NCBI GenBank assembly: GCA_041741895.1 | Contig: JBGSJO010000076.1 | Location: 1-24,960, forward strand | DNA length: 24,960 nt | Reading direction: 5' to 3' | Source: Allopontixanthobacter sp041741895 | Lineage (GTDB): Bacteria > Pseudomonadota > Alphaproteobacteria > Sphingomonadales > Sphingomonadaceae | Shown here: positions 1-7,424 of the stretch, one piece after another | Numbering within the stretch: the stretch's first letter is position 1 | How the letters are laid out: every line of letters begins with the position of its first letter | Program-made: the position numbers and the translations under genes | The notes under the pieces: model-generated | The model's database searches: none | What the model was told of the DNA's origin: nothing | The model's input: the letters and a program-made list of their open reading frames with translations, nothing else

Positions 1-926
1 GCAGTGCGGACCGCATAGCGCAAGGTTGCCGATCGGGCCCGCGGGTTGTCATTGACCTCTTTTTCCGACGGGCGGACGGCCTTGGACACTTCGGTGAACA
101 CCGGCGGCCGGGCCTCCGCTTCGGGCAAATGGCGGGAACCGCCGCCACTGACCGATGCATCGCGCAGGAAACGCTTCACGATGCGGTCTTCCAGGCTGTG
201 GAAACTGACTACCGCCAGGCGGCCACCTTCGCGCAGGACTTTCTCGGCTGCGGACAGGCCCTCGGTCAATTCGTCAAGCTCTGCGTTTACATGGATGCGG
301 ACGGCCTGGAAACTGCGGGTCGCCGGGTCTTTCGGCGTGCCCGCATGATAGCCAAGCGCCTTGCGCACGACCCGCGCCAGATCGCCGGTCGTGGCGAGCG
401 GACGCGCTGCAACGATGGCGCGAGCGACACGGCGCGACTGGCGCTCTTCGCCGTACAGGTAGAGCACGTTGGCAATCGCTTCATCACTGGCGGTGTTGAG
501 GAAATCGGCTGCGCTTTCGCCTTCCTGTGACATGCGCATATCCAGCGGCCCCTCTTGCGAAAAGGCGAAGCCGCGCCCTGCCTGATCCAGCTGCATGGAG
601 GATACGCCGATATCCATTGCCACGCCGTCAATCTTGTCCAGCCCGGTTTCCGCCAATGCATCGGCCATTTCGGAAAAACGGCGTGCATGCAGCACCAGCC
701 GCGGCGGATTTTCGCGCGTTTCAGGCCATTTTCTGCCGGCAGAAATCGCATCGGGATCACGGTCGAAAGCATGCACCGTTGCGCCCGCATCCAGCAACAT
801 CCGGCTATAACCACCGGCACCAAATGTGGCATCGACCATCACATCGCCTGGCGCGGGATCCAACGCTGCGATACATTCATGCATCAGGACGGGAACATGC
901 GGAGCGGTTGGCGGAACGCCGGTCAT
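1..926 (-). CDS. rsmH: 16S rRNA (cytosine(1402)-N4)-methyltransferase, 3' end cut by window
   Basis: RsmH (MraW) uses SAM to methylate N4 of C1402 in 16S rRNA in the ribosomal P site. The frame is open for 308 codons from the ATG to the window edge with no stop. The family is usually 300-330 residues, so only a short tail is missing. Visible marks are the N-terminal HVPV at residues 10-13, the SAM-binding loop DATFGAGGYS (32-41), the acidic FDRDPDAI that follows it, the central DIGVSSMQLD, and the late SFHSLEDRIVK and NPRARSATLR stretches typical of the family. Its ATG overlaps the mraZ stop as ATGA, so the two are translationally coupled. This is the canonical start of a dcw cluster, and the next genes (ftsL, ftsI, mur genes) would be expected beyond the left edge. 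The identification is secure. Confidence 0.96.
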   Translation of the reverse strand, partial: MTGVPPTAPHVPVLMHECIAALDPAPGDVMVDATFGAGGYSRMLLDAGATVHAFDRDPDAISAGRKWPETRENPPRLVLHARRFSEMADALAETGLDKIDGVAMDIGVSSMQLDQAGRGFAFSQEGPLDMRMSQEGESAADFLNTASDEAIANVLYLYGEERQSRRVARAIVAARPLATTGDLARVVRKALGYHAGTPKDPATRSFQAVRIHVNAELDELTEGLSAAEKVLREGGRLAVVSFHSLEDRIVKRFLRDASVSGGGSRHLPEAEARPPVFTEVSKAVRPSEKEVNDNPRARSATLRYAVRT

Positions 927-1423
927 TTGCCGCGCGCCTTTGCCTGAGCTTCGGCGATCAGACTGTCACACGCAGCCTTTGCCCCGATCCATTCGTCATC
1001 CATCCTGGCCAGTTCGGCCGGGTTCCAGACGGTGAAGAAACGGCCCGCACCGTTGAAGAACAGTCCGTCGTCGATATTCGCGAGCGTGCGGATGTGGTCG
1101 GGCATCACGAAGCGACCGCTATCGTCGAACGGGATAGTGACATAGCCGAACAATTGCGAGGCACGGGTATCACGGTCGAATTCGCGGCCGAGGCGGAAGG
1201 ACATCTCCTCCTCCCGGTCGAGCTGGGTTTCCAATTCGGTGTGGCGGGACTGGCCGAAACCAACCAGGCATTTCAGCTTCTGATGCTTAACCAGGCACAG
1301 CATCCGTCCCTTGGACGATTCCTTGACGGCGTTACGAAATTGCGGAGGCAGCACGAACCGTCCCTTATCGCCTGCCGGCGAATAGGCTTGTCCGTTGTAC
1401 CCCCCGAAATCCTCGCCTGCCAC
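923..1423 (-). CDS. mraZ: MraZ, transcriptional regulator at head of dcw cluster
   Basis: MraZ is a ring-forming DNA-binding protein of the SpoVT/AbrB fold that controls its own operon in the bacteria studied. The 166-residue product has two AbrB-type repeats. Each is marked by a D-x-GR-F-V-x-P core, GDKGRFVLP near residues 18-26 and DDSGRFVMP near 99-107, followed by an arginine-containing helix. The length is slightly above the usual 140-155. I chose the GTG at 1423 because it is preceded on the minus strand by tandem GGGGA-rich sequence, one copy of which sits about 9 nt upstream as a ribosome binding site. A nearby ATG at 1431 is out of frame. The gene overlaps rsmH by 4 bp. A long AT-rich upstream region fits a strong, regulated promoter. 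Confidence 0.94.
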   Translation of the reverse strand: MAGEDFGGYNGQAYSPAGDKGRFVLPPQFRNAVKESSKGRMLCLVKHQKLKCLVGFGQSRHTELETQLDREEEMSFRLGREFDRDTRASQLFGYVTIPFDDSGRFVMPDHIRTLANIDDGLFFNGAGRFFTVWNPAELARMDDEWIGAKAACDSLIAEAQAKARGK

Positions 1424-1471
1424 TTCCCCATTCCCCAGTTAAAGGGCCCCGATCCGGACACGCCTTCCCCA
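1424..1471 (-). promoter_or_regulatory. TGGGGAA repeats, candidate MraZ operator
   Basis: Read on the minus strand, the heptamer TGGGGAA occurs three times: at 1465-1471, 1431-1437 and 1424-1430. The last two are directly tandem and abut the GTG start. In E. coli MraZ binds direct TGGG-type repeats upstream of its own gene, there with a period of about 10 bp, so the 7-bp period here is not canonical. The tandem copies also act as the Shine-Dalgarno region, which alone could explain their G-richness. Autoregulation is inference. Confidence 0.35.
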
Positions 1472-1618
1472 CTGCCGCCAACGCGCTAGCGAGGGTGGCC
1501 CGCCCCGCAAGATTGCGACGCAGCACGAGACTACCTGTCCGATGAGCAATGGTATTAACGCGCCCGCAGAGGCGATGGAAGGGGAAATTAGGGTTTTTCA
1601 CGGGAAAACACGTTAAAG

Positions 1619-1647
1619 TATTAATTTAACTATATAATTATTGACAA
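1619..1647 (-). promoter_or_regulatory. Candidate sigma-70 type promoter for mraZ-rsmH
   Basis: On the minus strand, TTGTCA (1642-1647) is followed after 17 bp by TTAATA (1619-1624) inside the most AT-rich stretch of the window (about 1605-1690). A start near 1612 would leave a leader of about 190 nt before mraZ. The -10 match is weak and other hexamers in this stretch are possible, so the region is more reliable than the exact boxes. Confidence 0.35.
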
Positions 1648-1771
1648 TTTTTTAAGTTAACTGGAATTGTCTCGTGGAAAATAATGCAAGGGTTTCCGCT
1701 ATTTCCCGCCATTTAATGATAGCGACTCGAGCCGAAGGGAAATTGATTCCCGCGTAATCCCCAAGGGGCGC

Positions 1772-2605
1772 TCAACGTTTCGAAAAAGCCCGGGCGGTCA
1801 GGGTGCGTAGGGCCTTCTCGCGCGCTTTTCCGCCAGCATCCTGGTCCAGCATGGCAGCGTCGGCGATGATCAACGCCCGGCCCTGTCCGATTGCACAGTC
1901 GGCAATTAGGCCGCCCACCGTGATCTCGCAATCGGATCGGGCGCCGGGCGCTGTCGCGATTTTGCGGAAAGTCCCGGCCAGGTGGACCGGCAGATCGATA
2001 GTTTCGAATTGCGCGATCCGCTCACTCGCAGCTTGCGCCTCGTCGAATTGCAGTTCCAGCCCCCACCGGGACAGAATCGGGGAAAGCAAAACGACATCCT
2101 GCGGCCTGCGCCGGTCCCCGATGGGAAAGCGGGAATGACTGGTCAGCATTGGATCGGCAAACAGCAACACATGCCCGCCGCCCCGCACCCAATTGTCCAG
2201 TGCGACATTTTCAGGACCGGAGAAAGCGCGCGGCTGGGCCAGCAGAACGCGGTCCATCGTGACGCGCGAATCAATGCCACCGGAGCCTGCCAGCGTGTCG
2301 AGCGGAACCAGTTGATATTCCTGTTCCAGGGCACTGCGCACCCAATGCGGCGGCGCAGTGCCTGCGATCATCTCGTCCATCCCGGCAACCTCGCCCCAAT
2401 AGATCGGCAGCGTCGTCATCAGCCCGAGCATCTGGCGGGGAGCCGGTTTCTGCAGCGAGAAAACCCACACGCCTAGCGCGGCTACCAGACAGGCCATCAC
2501 AATGCCCCACGCGAGCCGCCGCGAAATGGCAAGCCCGCCCCTGACAGCGCTGTCGGTGTTGCCTTCGGTGCTGCCGGTCAACTTATTGCGGGGCAGGTCT
2601 GGCAT
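1772..2605 (-). CDS. Membrane-anchored GldG/DUF4350-like protein, function unknown
   Basis: The product has 277 residues with a basic N-terminus, one membrane segment at about 31-51 and a large domain that is probably periplasmic. The domain has the pattern of GATase1-like auxiliary subunits of uncharacterised ABC systems (GldG/DUF4350): DRVLLAQPRAFSG at 119-130, then a long helix ending in WVRGGGHVLLFADP (139-152), then LLSPILSRWGLEL. There is no catalytic Cys at the amidotransferase nucleophile position, so enzyme activity is unlikely. I chose the ATG at 2605. It overlaps the end of the upstream gene by 23 nt and has GAGCAGGG just upstream; longer extensions run through that gene in another frame. 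No ABC ATPase or permease is adjacent. The family call comes from motif memory and is moderate. Confidence 0.7.
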   Translation of the reverse strand: MPDLPRNKLTGSTEGNTDSAVRGGLAISRRLAWGIVMACLVAALGVWVFSLQKPAPRQMLGLMTTLPIYWGEVAGMDEMIAGTAPPHWVRSALEQEYQLVPLDTLAGSGGIDSRVTMDRVLLAQPRAFSGPENVALDNWVRGGGHVLLFADPMLTSHSRFPIGDRRRPQDVVLLSPILSRWGLELQFDEAQAASERIAQFETIDLPVHLAGTFRKIATAPGARSDCEITVGGLIADCAIGQGRALIIADAAMLDQDAGGKAREKALRTLTARAFSKR

Positions 2606-2954
2606 TGCCCTGCTCGGGCATGATTGCCGGTTCTTGCGCTGTCTGGCCTTTGGGCTCGGATGGCAAATCGGGAACGACTCCAGCTTCCGCCAGGGGATCG
2701 TTCTGTACCGGCTCGGGTTTTTTCGGCGCGATGGTAGCCGAAGCGGCAGGCACAGTCTCTGCTTCCGACAATTGCGCGCGATCATAGACCACTTGCGCCA
2801 GGCCGATCAGCAGGATCATCGTGCCAAGCCCGGCCAGCCCGATCTGCAAACGCTGGATCGATTCCGACCGCACATTTCGCGTGGAAACGGAAAGGATGTC
2901 CGCATCGTCGCCGGGCGGAGTGTCTGCTTTAGGAAAGATCGAATTCAGAGCCAT
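2583..2954 (-). CDS. Small single-pass membrane protein with Pro/Glu-rich tail, unknown
   Basis: I do not recognise a family for this 123-residue protein. It shows a hydrophilic N-terminal stretch of about 36 residues, one clear membrane segment (about 38-57, GLAGLGTMILLIGLAQVV), and a C-terminal half rich in Pro, Glu, Ala and Gln with no predicted fold. Positive residues before the segment and acidic ones after it suggest that the tail is outside the cytoplasm. It overlaps the downstream GldG-like gene by 23 nt, so the two are probably made together. It starts 34 bp after the cysteine synthase stop. A weak TTGACC / TATAGC pair lies in that spacer, with spacing too short for a good promoter. 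It could be a membrane partner of the next protein; that is inference. Confidence 0.72.
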   Translation of the reverse strand: MALNSIFPKADTPPGDDADILSVSTRNVRSESIQRLQIGLAGLGTMILLIGLAQVVYDRAQLSEAETVPAASATIAPKKPEPVQNDPLAEAGVVPDLPSEPKGQTAQEPAIMPEQGNARPAPQ

Positions 2955-2988
2955 CGGCAGACGCTATAGCCTATCGCCCACAGGTCAA

Positions 2989-3999
2989 TCAATCGCGGAG
3001 CCACGGGAAGGGTTTGAGACCTTTGCTTTCCAGCCATTCGGCATTGTACAGGCTCGACAGGTAACGAAAGCCGGTATCGCACAGGATAGTGACCACCCGG
3101 GGATCTTCGCGCCCCTCGGCCACCAATTGCTGGCCCAGTTCGACCGCGCCGGCAACATTGATGCCGGATGACAGGCCCAGACACAGCCCTTCGTCCTGCA
3201 GCAACCGTTCGACCCAATGCATCCCTTCCTCGTCCGAGATACGGAACTGGGTATCAATCGGTGCGCCTTCCAGATTGGCGGTAATCCGGCCCTGCCCGAT
3301 CCCTTCTGCCACCGAACTGCCTTCCGATTTCAGTTCGCCATGCGCGTAATAATTATACAGTGCGGCACCATGCGGATCAGTCAGCGCGATGCAGATGTTC
3401 TCGTCATGGCTTTTCAGGCCCATGCCGACCCCGGCAATGGTTCCGCCGGTCCCGGCTGCACAGGTGAAGCCGTCGATCCGGCCTTCCATCTGCGCCCAGA
3501 TTTCTTCGGCCGTGCCTTCGATATGGGCCTTGCGGTTGGCGGTGTTGTCGAACTGATTGGCCCAGACGGCGCCCTCTGTCTCCTCCGCCAGACGGCGCGA
3601 AGTGTGGACGAAATGGCCAGGATTGGAAAATGGCGCGGCGGGGACCAGAACCAGCTGCGCACCCAGCGCGCGCAGCGTGTCCATTTTTTCCCGGCTCTGC
3701 GTTTCGGGCATCACGATGATCGTGCGGTATCCCAGCGCATTGGCCACCAGCGCAATCCCGATCCCGGTATTGCCCGCCGTGCCTTCCACGATGGTCCCGC
3801 CCGGCTGGATCGAGCCGCGCGCCTCTGCATCGCGGACGATATACAGCGCAGCCCGATCCTTGATCGAGGCGCCGGGATTGGCGAATTCGCATTTACCCCA
3901 GATTTCGCAGCCGGCCGCTTCGCTTGGCCCCTGCAGCAGGACAAGCGGCGTGTTGCCGATCAGATCGAGGGAGTCTGTCTTAACCGAAAAAACTGTCAT
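2989..3999 (-). CDS. cysK: Cysteine synthase (O-acetylserine sulfhydrylase)
   Basis: This is a PLP enzyme of fold type II that makes cysteine from O-acetylserine and sulfide in the cytoplasm. The 336-residue product has IGNTPL at 14-19, the Schiff-base lysine K47 in ASIKD, the substrate-binding loop TAGNTG (74-79), and a glycine-rich phosphate-binding GTGGT. The loop has Ala where E. coli CysK has Ser (TSGNTG). I recall the TAG form from other alphaproteobacterial CysK-like proteins, so it is not proof of another reaction. Cystathionine beta-synthase is an alternative within the superfamily, but there are no extra N- or C-terminal domains. It lies 61 bp after the ferredoxin gene on the same strand. 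No obvious Shine-Dalgarno sequence precedes the ATG. Confidence 0.9.
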   Translation of the reverse strand: MTVFSVKTDSLDLIGNTPLVLLQGPSEAAGCEIWGKCEFANPGASIKDRAALYIVRDAEARGSIQPGGTIVEGTAGNTGIGIALVANALGYRTIIVMPETQSREKMDTLRALGAQLVLVPAAPFSNPGHFVHTSRRLAEETEGAVWANQFDNTANRKAHIEGTAEEIWAQMEGRIDGFTCAAGTGGTIAGVGMGLKSHDENICIALTDPHGAALYNYYAHGELKSEGSSVAEGIGQGRITANLEGAPIDTQFRISDEEGMHWVERLLQDEGLCLGLSSGINVAGAVELGQQLVAEGREDPRVVTILCDTGFRYLSSLYNAEWLESKGLKPFPWLRD

Positions 4000-4060
4000 G
4001 ATGCAGGATTAGGCTGCGGCTGCGCCGCCTTCAATGCATTTCCGCTTTGGAGCGCAGAAT

Positions 4061-4378
4061 TCAATCTTCGGGGGCGATGGTCACCTTCAGCCCGTCGAGA
4101 CCGCTCGTGAAAGGCACCTGACACGATAGGCGTGAGGTTTCATTGCGGTAATCGGAACTTTCCAGCAGATCATCCTCGTCTTCCGAAATGGCCGGAAGTT
4201 TGTCCGCAAATGCCGGGTCGACATGGACATGGCAGGTCGCGCAAGAACAGCAACCGCCGCACAGCGCCAGCAATTCGTCGAAACCATTATCGCGAATGGC
4301 CTCCATCACCGTCAGTCCATCGCCAACTTCGATGGTGGATTCTTCTCCGGCGCGGTTGACGACGATCAGCTTCGGCAT
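4061..4378 (-). CDS. [2Fe-2S] ferredoxin, adrenodoxin/putidaredoxin type
   Basis: The 105-residue electron carrier has the cluster ligands C40, C46, C49 and C86 in the spacing C-x5-C-x2-C...C of adrenodoxin, putidaredoxin and the Isc ferredoxin. Two extra cysteines, C43 and C44, lie inside the cluster loop (CGGCCSCATC). Adrenodoxin-family marks are the HVHVDP following the loop, the acidic helix SEDEDDLLE (65-73) used for partner docking, and RLSCQV. I chose the ATG at 4378, preceded by AGGAAA; upstream codons lack family similarity. It diverges from the alkA gene over a 117-bp spacer. No P450 or reductase is nearby, so its partner cannot be named from context. A role in Fe-S assembly is possible but there are no isc genes here. 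Confidence 0.92.
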   Translation of the reverse strand: MPKLIVVNRAGEESTIEVGDGLTVMEAIRDNGFDELLALCGGCCSCATCHVHVDPAFADKLPAISEDEDDLLESSDYRNETSRLSCQVPFTSGLDGLKVTIAPED

Positions 4379-4495
4379 GATGGATGATTTCCTGTAATAG
4401 CAAATATGCGGCGGGTTTCGCCCTTCGCGGGGTGAGCTAAGGGCTGCATTCCTATTTGGCAATACTGACTTTGGACCAGACGGAGGAACCGGCAA

Positions 4496-5113
4496 GTGGG
4501 ATTGACCGCACAGCAAATTCGCACCGGGATCGACAGCGTCGCCGCGATCGAGCCCGCATTCGCCCGCGCGTTGGCTGCTGCCGACTATCCCGAACCGCGC
4601 ATTCGCCCGACCGGATATCTGACTTTACTGCGCACTATCGTGGGCCAACAGGTCAGCGTCGCGGCGGCGGCGTCCGTGTGGCGCAAGCTGGAGGCGGAAC
4701 TGGGCGAGGAAATGACACCTGAAACCCTGCTCGGCGCCGATTTCGACACTTTGCGCGCCTGCGGCCTGTCACGGCAAAAACAGGGCTTTGCCCGATCGCT
4801 ATGCGAATTGGTGGTCAGCGGTGATTTGCCGCTGGATAACCTGCCGGTGGATGACGAGGAAGCGATTGCCGAACTGGTCAGGATCAAGGGCATTGGCCGC
4901 TGGTCGGCAGAAATCTACCTGCTGTTTGCCGAAGGGCGTGCCGACATCTGGCCTGCGGGCGATCTGGCGGTGATGGCGGGCCTTCACAAGATCCTCGACC
5001 TGCCCGAAAGGCCGAGCGAAAAAGAAGCGCGCGCCATGTCGCAGGCGTGGCGGCCTTACCGCGGTGCAATCGCGATTTTCACCTGGCATTGTTACAACAA
5101 TCCGGCGCTGTAG
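4496..5113 (+). CDS. alkA: DNA-3-methyladenine glycosylase II (AlkA family)
   Basis: This HhH-GPD DNA glycosylase excises alkylated purines in base excision repair. The 205-residue product has the N-terminal helix with TIVGQQVSV, the helix-hairpin-helix RIKGIGRWSAE, and the catalytic aspartate D156 in WPAGDLAV, with WPAGD being characteristic of the AlkA branch. It lacks the extra N-terminal domain of E. coli AlkA (282 residues) and so matches the short bacterial form. The GTG start at 4496 is supported by GGAGG about 8 nt upstream. It stands alone, divergent from the ferredoxin gene and 76 bp before the S9 peptidase. I see no Ada box that I would trust. Confidence 0.92.
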   Translation: MGLTAQQIRTGIDSVAAIEPAFARALAAADYPEPRIRPTGYLTLLRTIVGQQVSVAAAASVWRKLEAELGEEMTPETLLGADFDTLRACGLSRQKQGFARSLCELVVSGDLPLDNLPVDDEEAIAELVRIKGIGRWSAEIYLLFAEGRADIWPAGDLAVMAGLHKILDLPERPSEKEARAMSQAWRPYRGAIAIFTWHCYNNPAL

Positions 5114-5125
5114 GCGGTTGGTAGA

Positions 5126-5150
5126 AATTTTTCCCACAGCCCGAAAAATT
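5126..5150. promoter_or_regulatory. Inverted repeat AATTTTTC-N9-GAAAAATT
   Basis: A perfect 8-bp dyad with a 9-nt spacer lies in the 76-bp gap between alkA and the S9 peptidase. No T-run follows the right arm, so it is a poor intrinsic terminator. The position suits an operator or a weak hairpin in the peptidase leader. Its function is unknown. Confidence 0.35.
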
Positions 5151-5189
5151 CCGGTTAACTGCCGCCCATAGCAAATGGGAGCAACAGCG

Positions 5190-7265
5190 ATGAAATCCGT
5201 GACATCCTTGAATCGCCTTCTGGGCGGCTGCGCAGTGGCCGCAATAGCCCTGATGATTACCGCCAGCGCACGCGCAGATCACCATGCAGGAACCGAAACA
5301 CCCATGACCGATAAGACCGCCGCCGCTCCGCTGATCCCGCGCGAGAATTTGTTCGGCAATCCCACCAAGGCAGCGGGTCAATTAAGCCCCGACGGCAAAT
5401 GGCTGAGCTGGCTGGCTCCCAAGGATGGCGTGCTGAACGTGTGGATCGCGCCGGCAAATGATCCCTCTGCCGCCAGGGCGATGACCAATGCCACCGACCG
5501 TCCGATCCGCCAGTATTTCTGGGCGGGTGACGCCAACAGCCTGCTGTATATCCAGGACAAGGGCGGCGACGAGAATTTCCTGCTGTATGGTATCAATATT
5601 GCCACGGGAAAAGAACGCACGCTGACGCCGTTTGAAAAAACCCGGGTGCAGGTGATCGGCACGTCCTTCGCCAAACCGGACAAGATCCTGGTCGGCGTTA
5701 ACAACCGCGATGCACGGTTTCACGATGTCCATTTGCTGGATCTGAATAGCGGTGAATTGACGCTCGTACTGGAAAACAACAGCTTTGCAGGATTCCTGGC
5801 CGATGACGAGTTGGACCTGCGCATGGCGGTGCGGCCGAATGCGGCTGGCGGGATGGATTTCTTCCCCATCACCGATGGCACAGTGGCAGACGAAGCGGCT
5901 GAAAGCACGGGTCTGGCAGATTCGCTGACCACCCAGCCCGCGGGCTTCACCAATGACGGAAAGACCCTGTACTGGATCGACAGCCGTGATCGCAACACGG
6001 CTGCACTGATTGCGCAAGACACTGCCACCGGGGAAAAGCGGCTGGTCGCGGAAAATGGCCAGGCTGATATTGGCGGCACGATGTCCGATCCCGCAACGGG
6101 CGAGTTGGAAGCATACAGCTTCACCTATCTCACCACCGAATGGACCGCGACCGATCCGGACGTGAAGGCCAGCCTGGAATTTCTGGACAGCAAGCTGGAC
6201 GGCGAATTCGGAGTGCAATCGCGCACCAAGGCGGATGACAAATGGATCGTCTGGAACGATCCGCTGACCGCGCCGAGCAAAACCTACCTCTATGACCGGA
6301 CTGCGGGTACGCTCAATGAATTCTATACCACCCGCCCGGGACTGGTCGGCGCGCCGCTGCAGCCGATGCAGGCGCTGGAAATCAAGGCGCGTGACGGTTT
6401 GACGCTGCCCAGCTACCTGACCCTGCCGCCCGGCAGTGACAGCAATCTGGACGGGGTGCCCGATGCGCCGGTGCCGATGGTTCTGCTGGTGCATGGCGGC
6501 CCGTGGGCGCGGGATGGCTACGGCTATAATTCATACCATCAATGGCTCGCCAACCGCGGCTACGGCGTGATGAGCGTCAACTTCCGCGGCTCCACCGGGT
6601 TCGGCAAGAATTTCATCTCTGCCGGCGATCTGGAATGGGGCAAAAAAATGCATGACGATTTGATCGATGCCGTCAATTGGGCTGTCGAGCAGGGGATCAC
6701 GCCGAAAGACAAGGTTGCCATCATGGGCGGCTCCTATGGCGGTTATGCCACCCTGGCCGGCCTGACCTTCACGCCCGAAACCTTCGCTTGCGGGGTAGAC
6801 ATCGTCGGCCCGTCGAACCTGGAAACCCTGCTTAAGACCATTCCGCCCTATTGGGAGCCGTTGATTGCACAGTTCCATAAACGGATGGGCAATCCGGGCA
6901 CACCGGAAGGCCTGGCGATGCTCAAGGAACGCTCCCCGCTGTACAGCGCGGACAAGATCACCAAACCGCTCCTGATCGGCCAGGGTGCCAACGATCCGCG
7001 CGTCAATCAGGCGGAAAGCGACCAGATCGTGAATGCCATGAAAGCCCGGAGCATCCCGGTGACCTATGTTCTCTATCCCGATGAAGGCCACGGCTTCGCC
7101 AAACCGGCCAACAACATCGCCTTCAATGCCGTGACGGAGAATTTCCTCGCCGCCTGCCTCGGCGGCCGGGCCGAACCCATCGGTGACACGGTAAAGAAAT
7201 CGACGGCGGAAATTGTCGAAGGCGCTGACTTCGTGCAGGGCTTGAAGGATGCGCCGGGCGGCTGA
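5190..7265 (+). CDS. Secreted S9 family (prolyl oligopeptidase-like) peptidase
   Basis: The 691-residue serine peptidase has an N-terminal signal peptide: a basic start, then a hydrophobic core around residues 14-27 ending in SARA, so it is likely periplasmic. A seven-bladed beta-propeller region (about 45-420, with the SPDGKWLSW repeat signature) is followed by an alpha/beta hydrolase domain. The triad is visible as S515 in GGSYGGYA, D602 in GANDPRV and H634 in EGHGFA. LLVHGGPWARDGYGY forms the oxyanion-side loop. It probably degrades short peptides from outside the cell; dipeptidyl or acylaminoacyl specificity cannot be decided. I chose the ATG at 5190, which has GGGAG 8 nt upstream, over the one at 5175, which overlaps that site. 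Confidence 0.93.
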   Translation: MKSVTSLNRLLGGCAVAAIALMITASARADHHAGTETPMTDKTAAAPLIPRENLFGNPTKAAGQLSPDGKWLSWLAPKDGVLNVWIAPANDPSAARAMTNATDRPIRQYFWAGDANSLLYIQDKGGDENFLLYGINIATGKERTLTPFEKTRVQVIGTSFAKPDKILVGVNNRDARFHDVHLLDLNSGELTLVLENNSFAGFLADDELDLRMAVRPNAAGGMDFFPITDGTVADEAAESTGLADSLTTQPAGFTNDGKTLYWIDSRDRNTAALIAQDTATGEKRLVAENGQADIGGTMSDPATGELEAYSFTYLTTEWTATDPDVKASLEFLDSKLDGEFGVQSRTKADDKWIVWNDPLTAPSKTYLYDRTAGTLNEFYTTRPGLVGAPLQPMQALEIKARDGLTLPSYLTLPPGSDSNLDGVPDAPVPMVLLVHGGPWARDGYGYNSYHQWLANRGYGVMSVNFRGSTGFGKNFISAGDLEWGKKMHDDLIDAVNWAVEQGITPKDKVAIMGGSYGGYATLAGLTFTPETFACGVDIVGPSNLETLLKTIPPYWEPLIAQFHKRMGNPGTPEGLAMLKERSPLYSADKITKPLLIGQGANDPRVNQAESDQIVNAMKARSIPVTYVLYPDEGHGFAKPANNIAFNAVTENFLAACLGGRAEPIGDTVKKSTAEIVEGADFVQGLKDAPGG

Positions 7266-7363
7266 GCGCCCGGTTTGCGACAAACCCAAGGGGACGCGGC
7301 AATCCAGGTGGCGCGAAGGTCACCGGATTGGCGCGCTCTTTCACAACGGCGCAATCTTCGATG

Positions 7364-7379
7364 CTGACAAACATGTCAG
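7364..7379. promoter_or_regulatory. Dyad CTGACA-AACA-TGTCAG upstream of SDR gene
   Basis: This is a perfect 6-bp inverted repeat with a 4-nt centre. It lies 20 bp before a TATAAA hexamer (7400-7405) and 45 bp before the SDR start codon, which is where a repressor of the TetR or GntR type would act on the promoter. The regulator is not in the window. The hexamer would be the -10 box; no good -35 box at proper spacing is seen. Confidence 0.4.
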
Positions 7380-7424
7380 TAGCGGCTACCCGCATCGACT
7401 ATAAAAATTCGGGAGTGGGTTGGC

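Larger units (their letters stand above)
1424..1771. other. 348-bp intergenic region upstream of mraZ
   Basis: No supported gene lies between the mraZ start and the end of the upstream gene. The part next to mraZ is GC-rich and carries the TGGGGAA repeats. The middle (about 1605-1690) is very AT-rich with five TTAA tetramers at 1613, 1621, 1626, 1652 and 1657. The rest is unremarkable, and I found no convincing terminator for the gene ending at 1772. Confidence 0.6.

Noticed and set aside
527..1489. A 320-codon plus-strand frame across rsmH and mraZ
   Set aside because: Opposite strand of two well-identified overlapping genes.
1641..1646. Perfect plus-strand TTGACA
   Set aside because: No -10 box at 16-18 bp and no plus-strand gene downstream; it lies in the AT-rich mraZ promoter region.
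1613..1660. Cluster of TTAA tetramers as CtrA sites
   Set aside because: None of the five pairs has the 11-bp start-to-start spacing of TTAA-N7-TTAA; base composition explains them.
5382..6494. A 370-codon open frame antisense to the S9 peptidase
   Set aside because: Codon-bias shadow of a gene with clear catalytic motifs; His/Arg/Gln-rich product typical of antisense frames.
7272..7286. GGTTTG-CGA-CAAACC hairpin after the S9 peptidase as terminator
   Set aside because: Six-bp stem with a 3-nt loop and no T-run.
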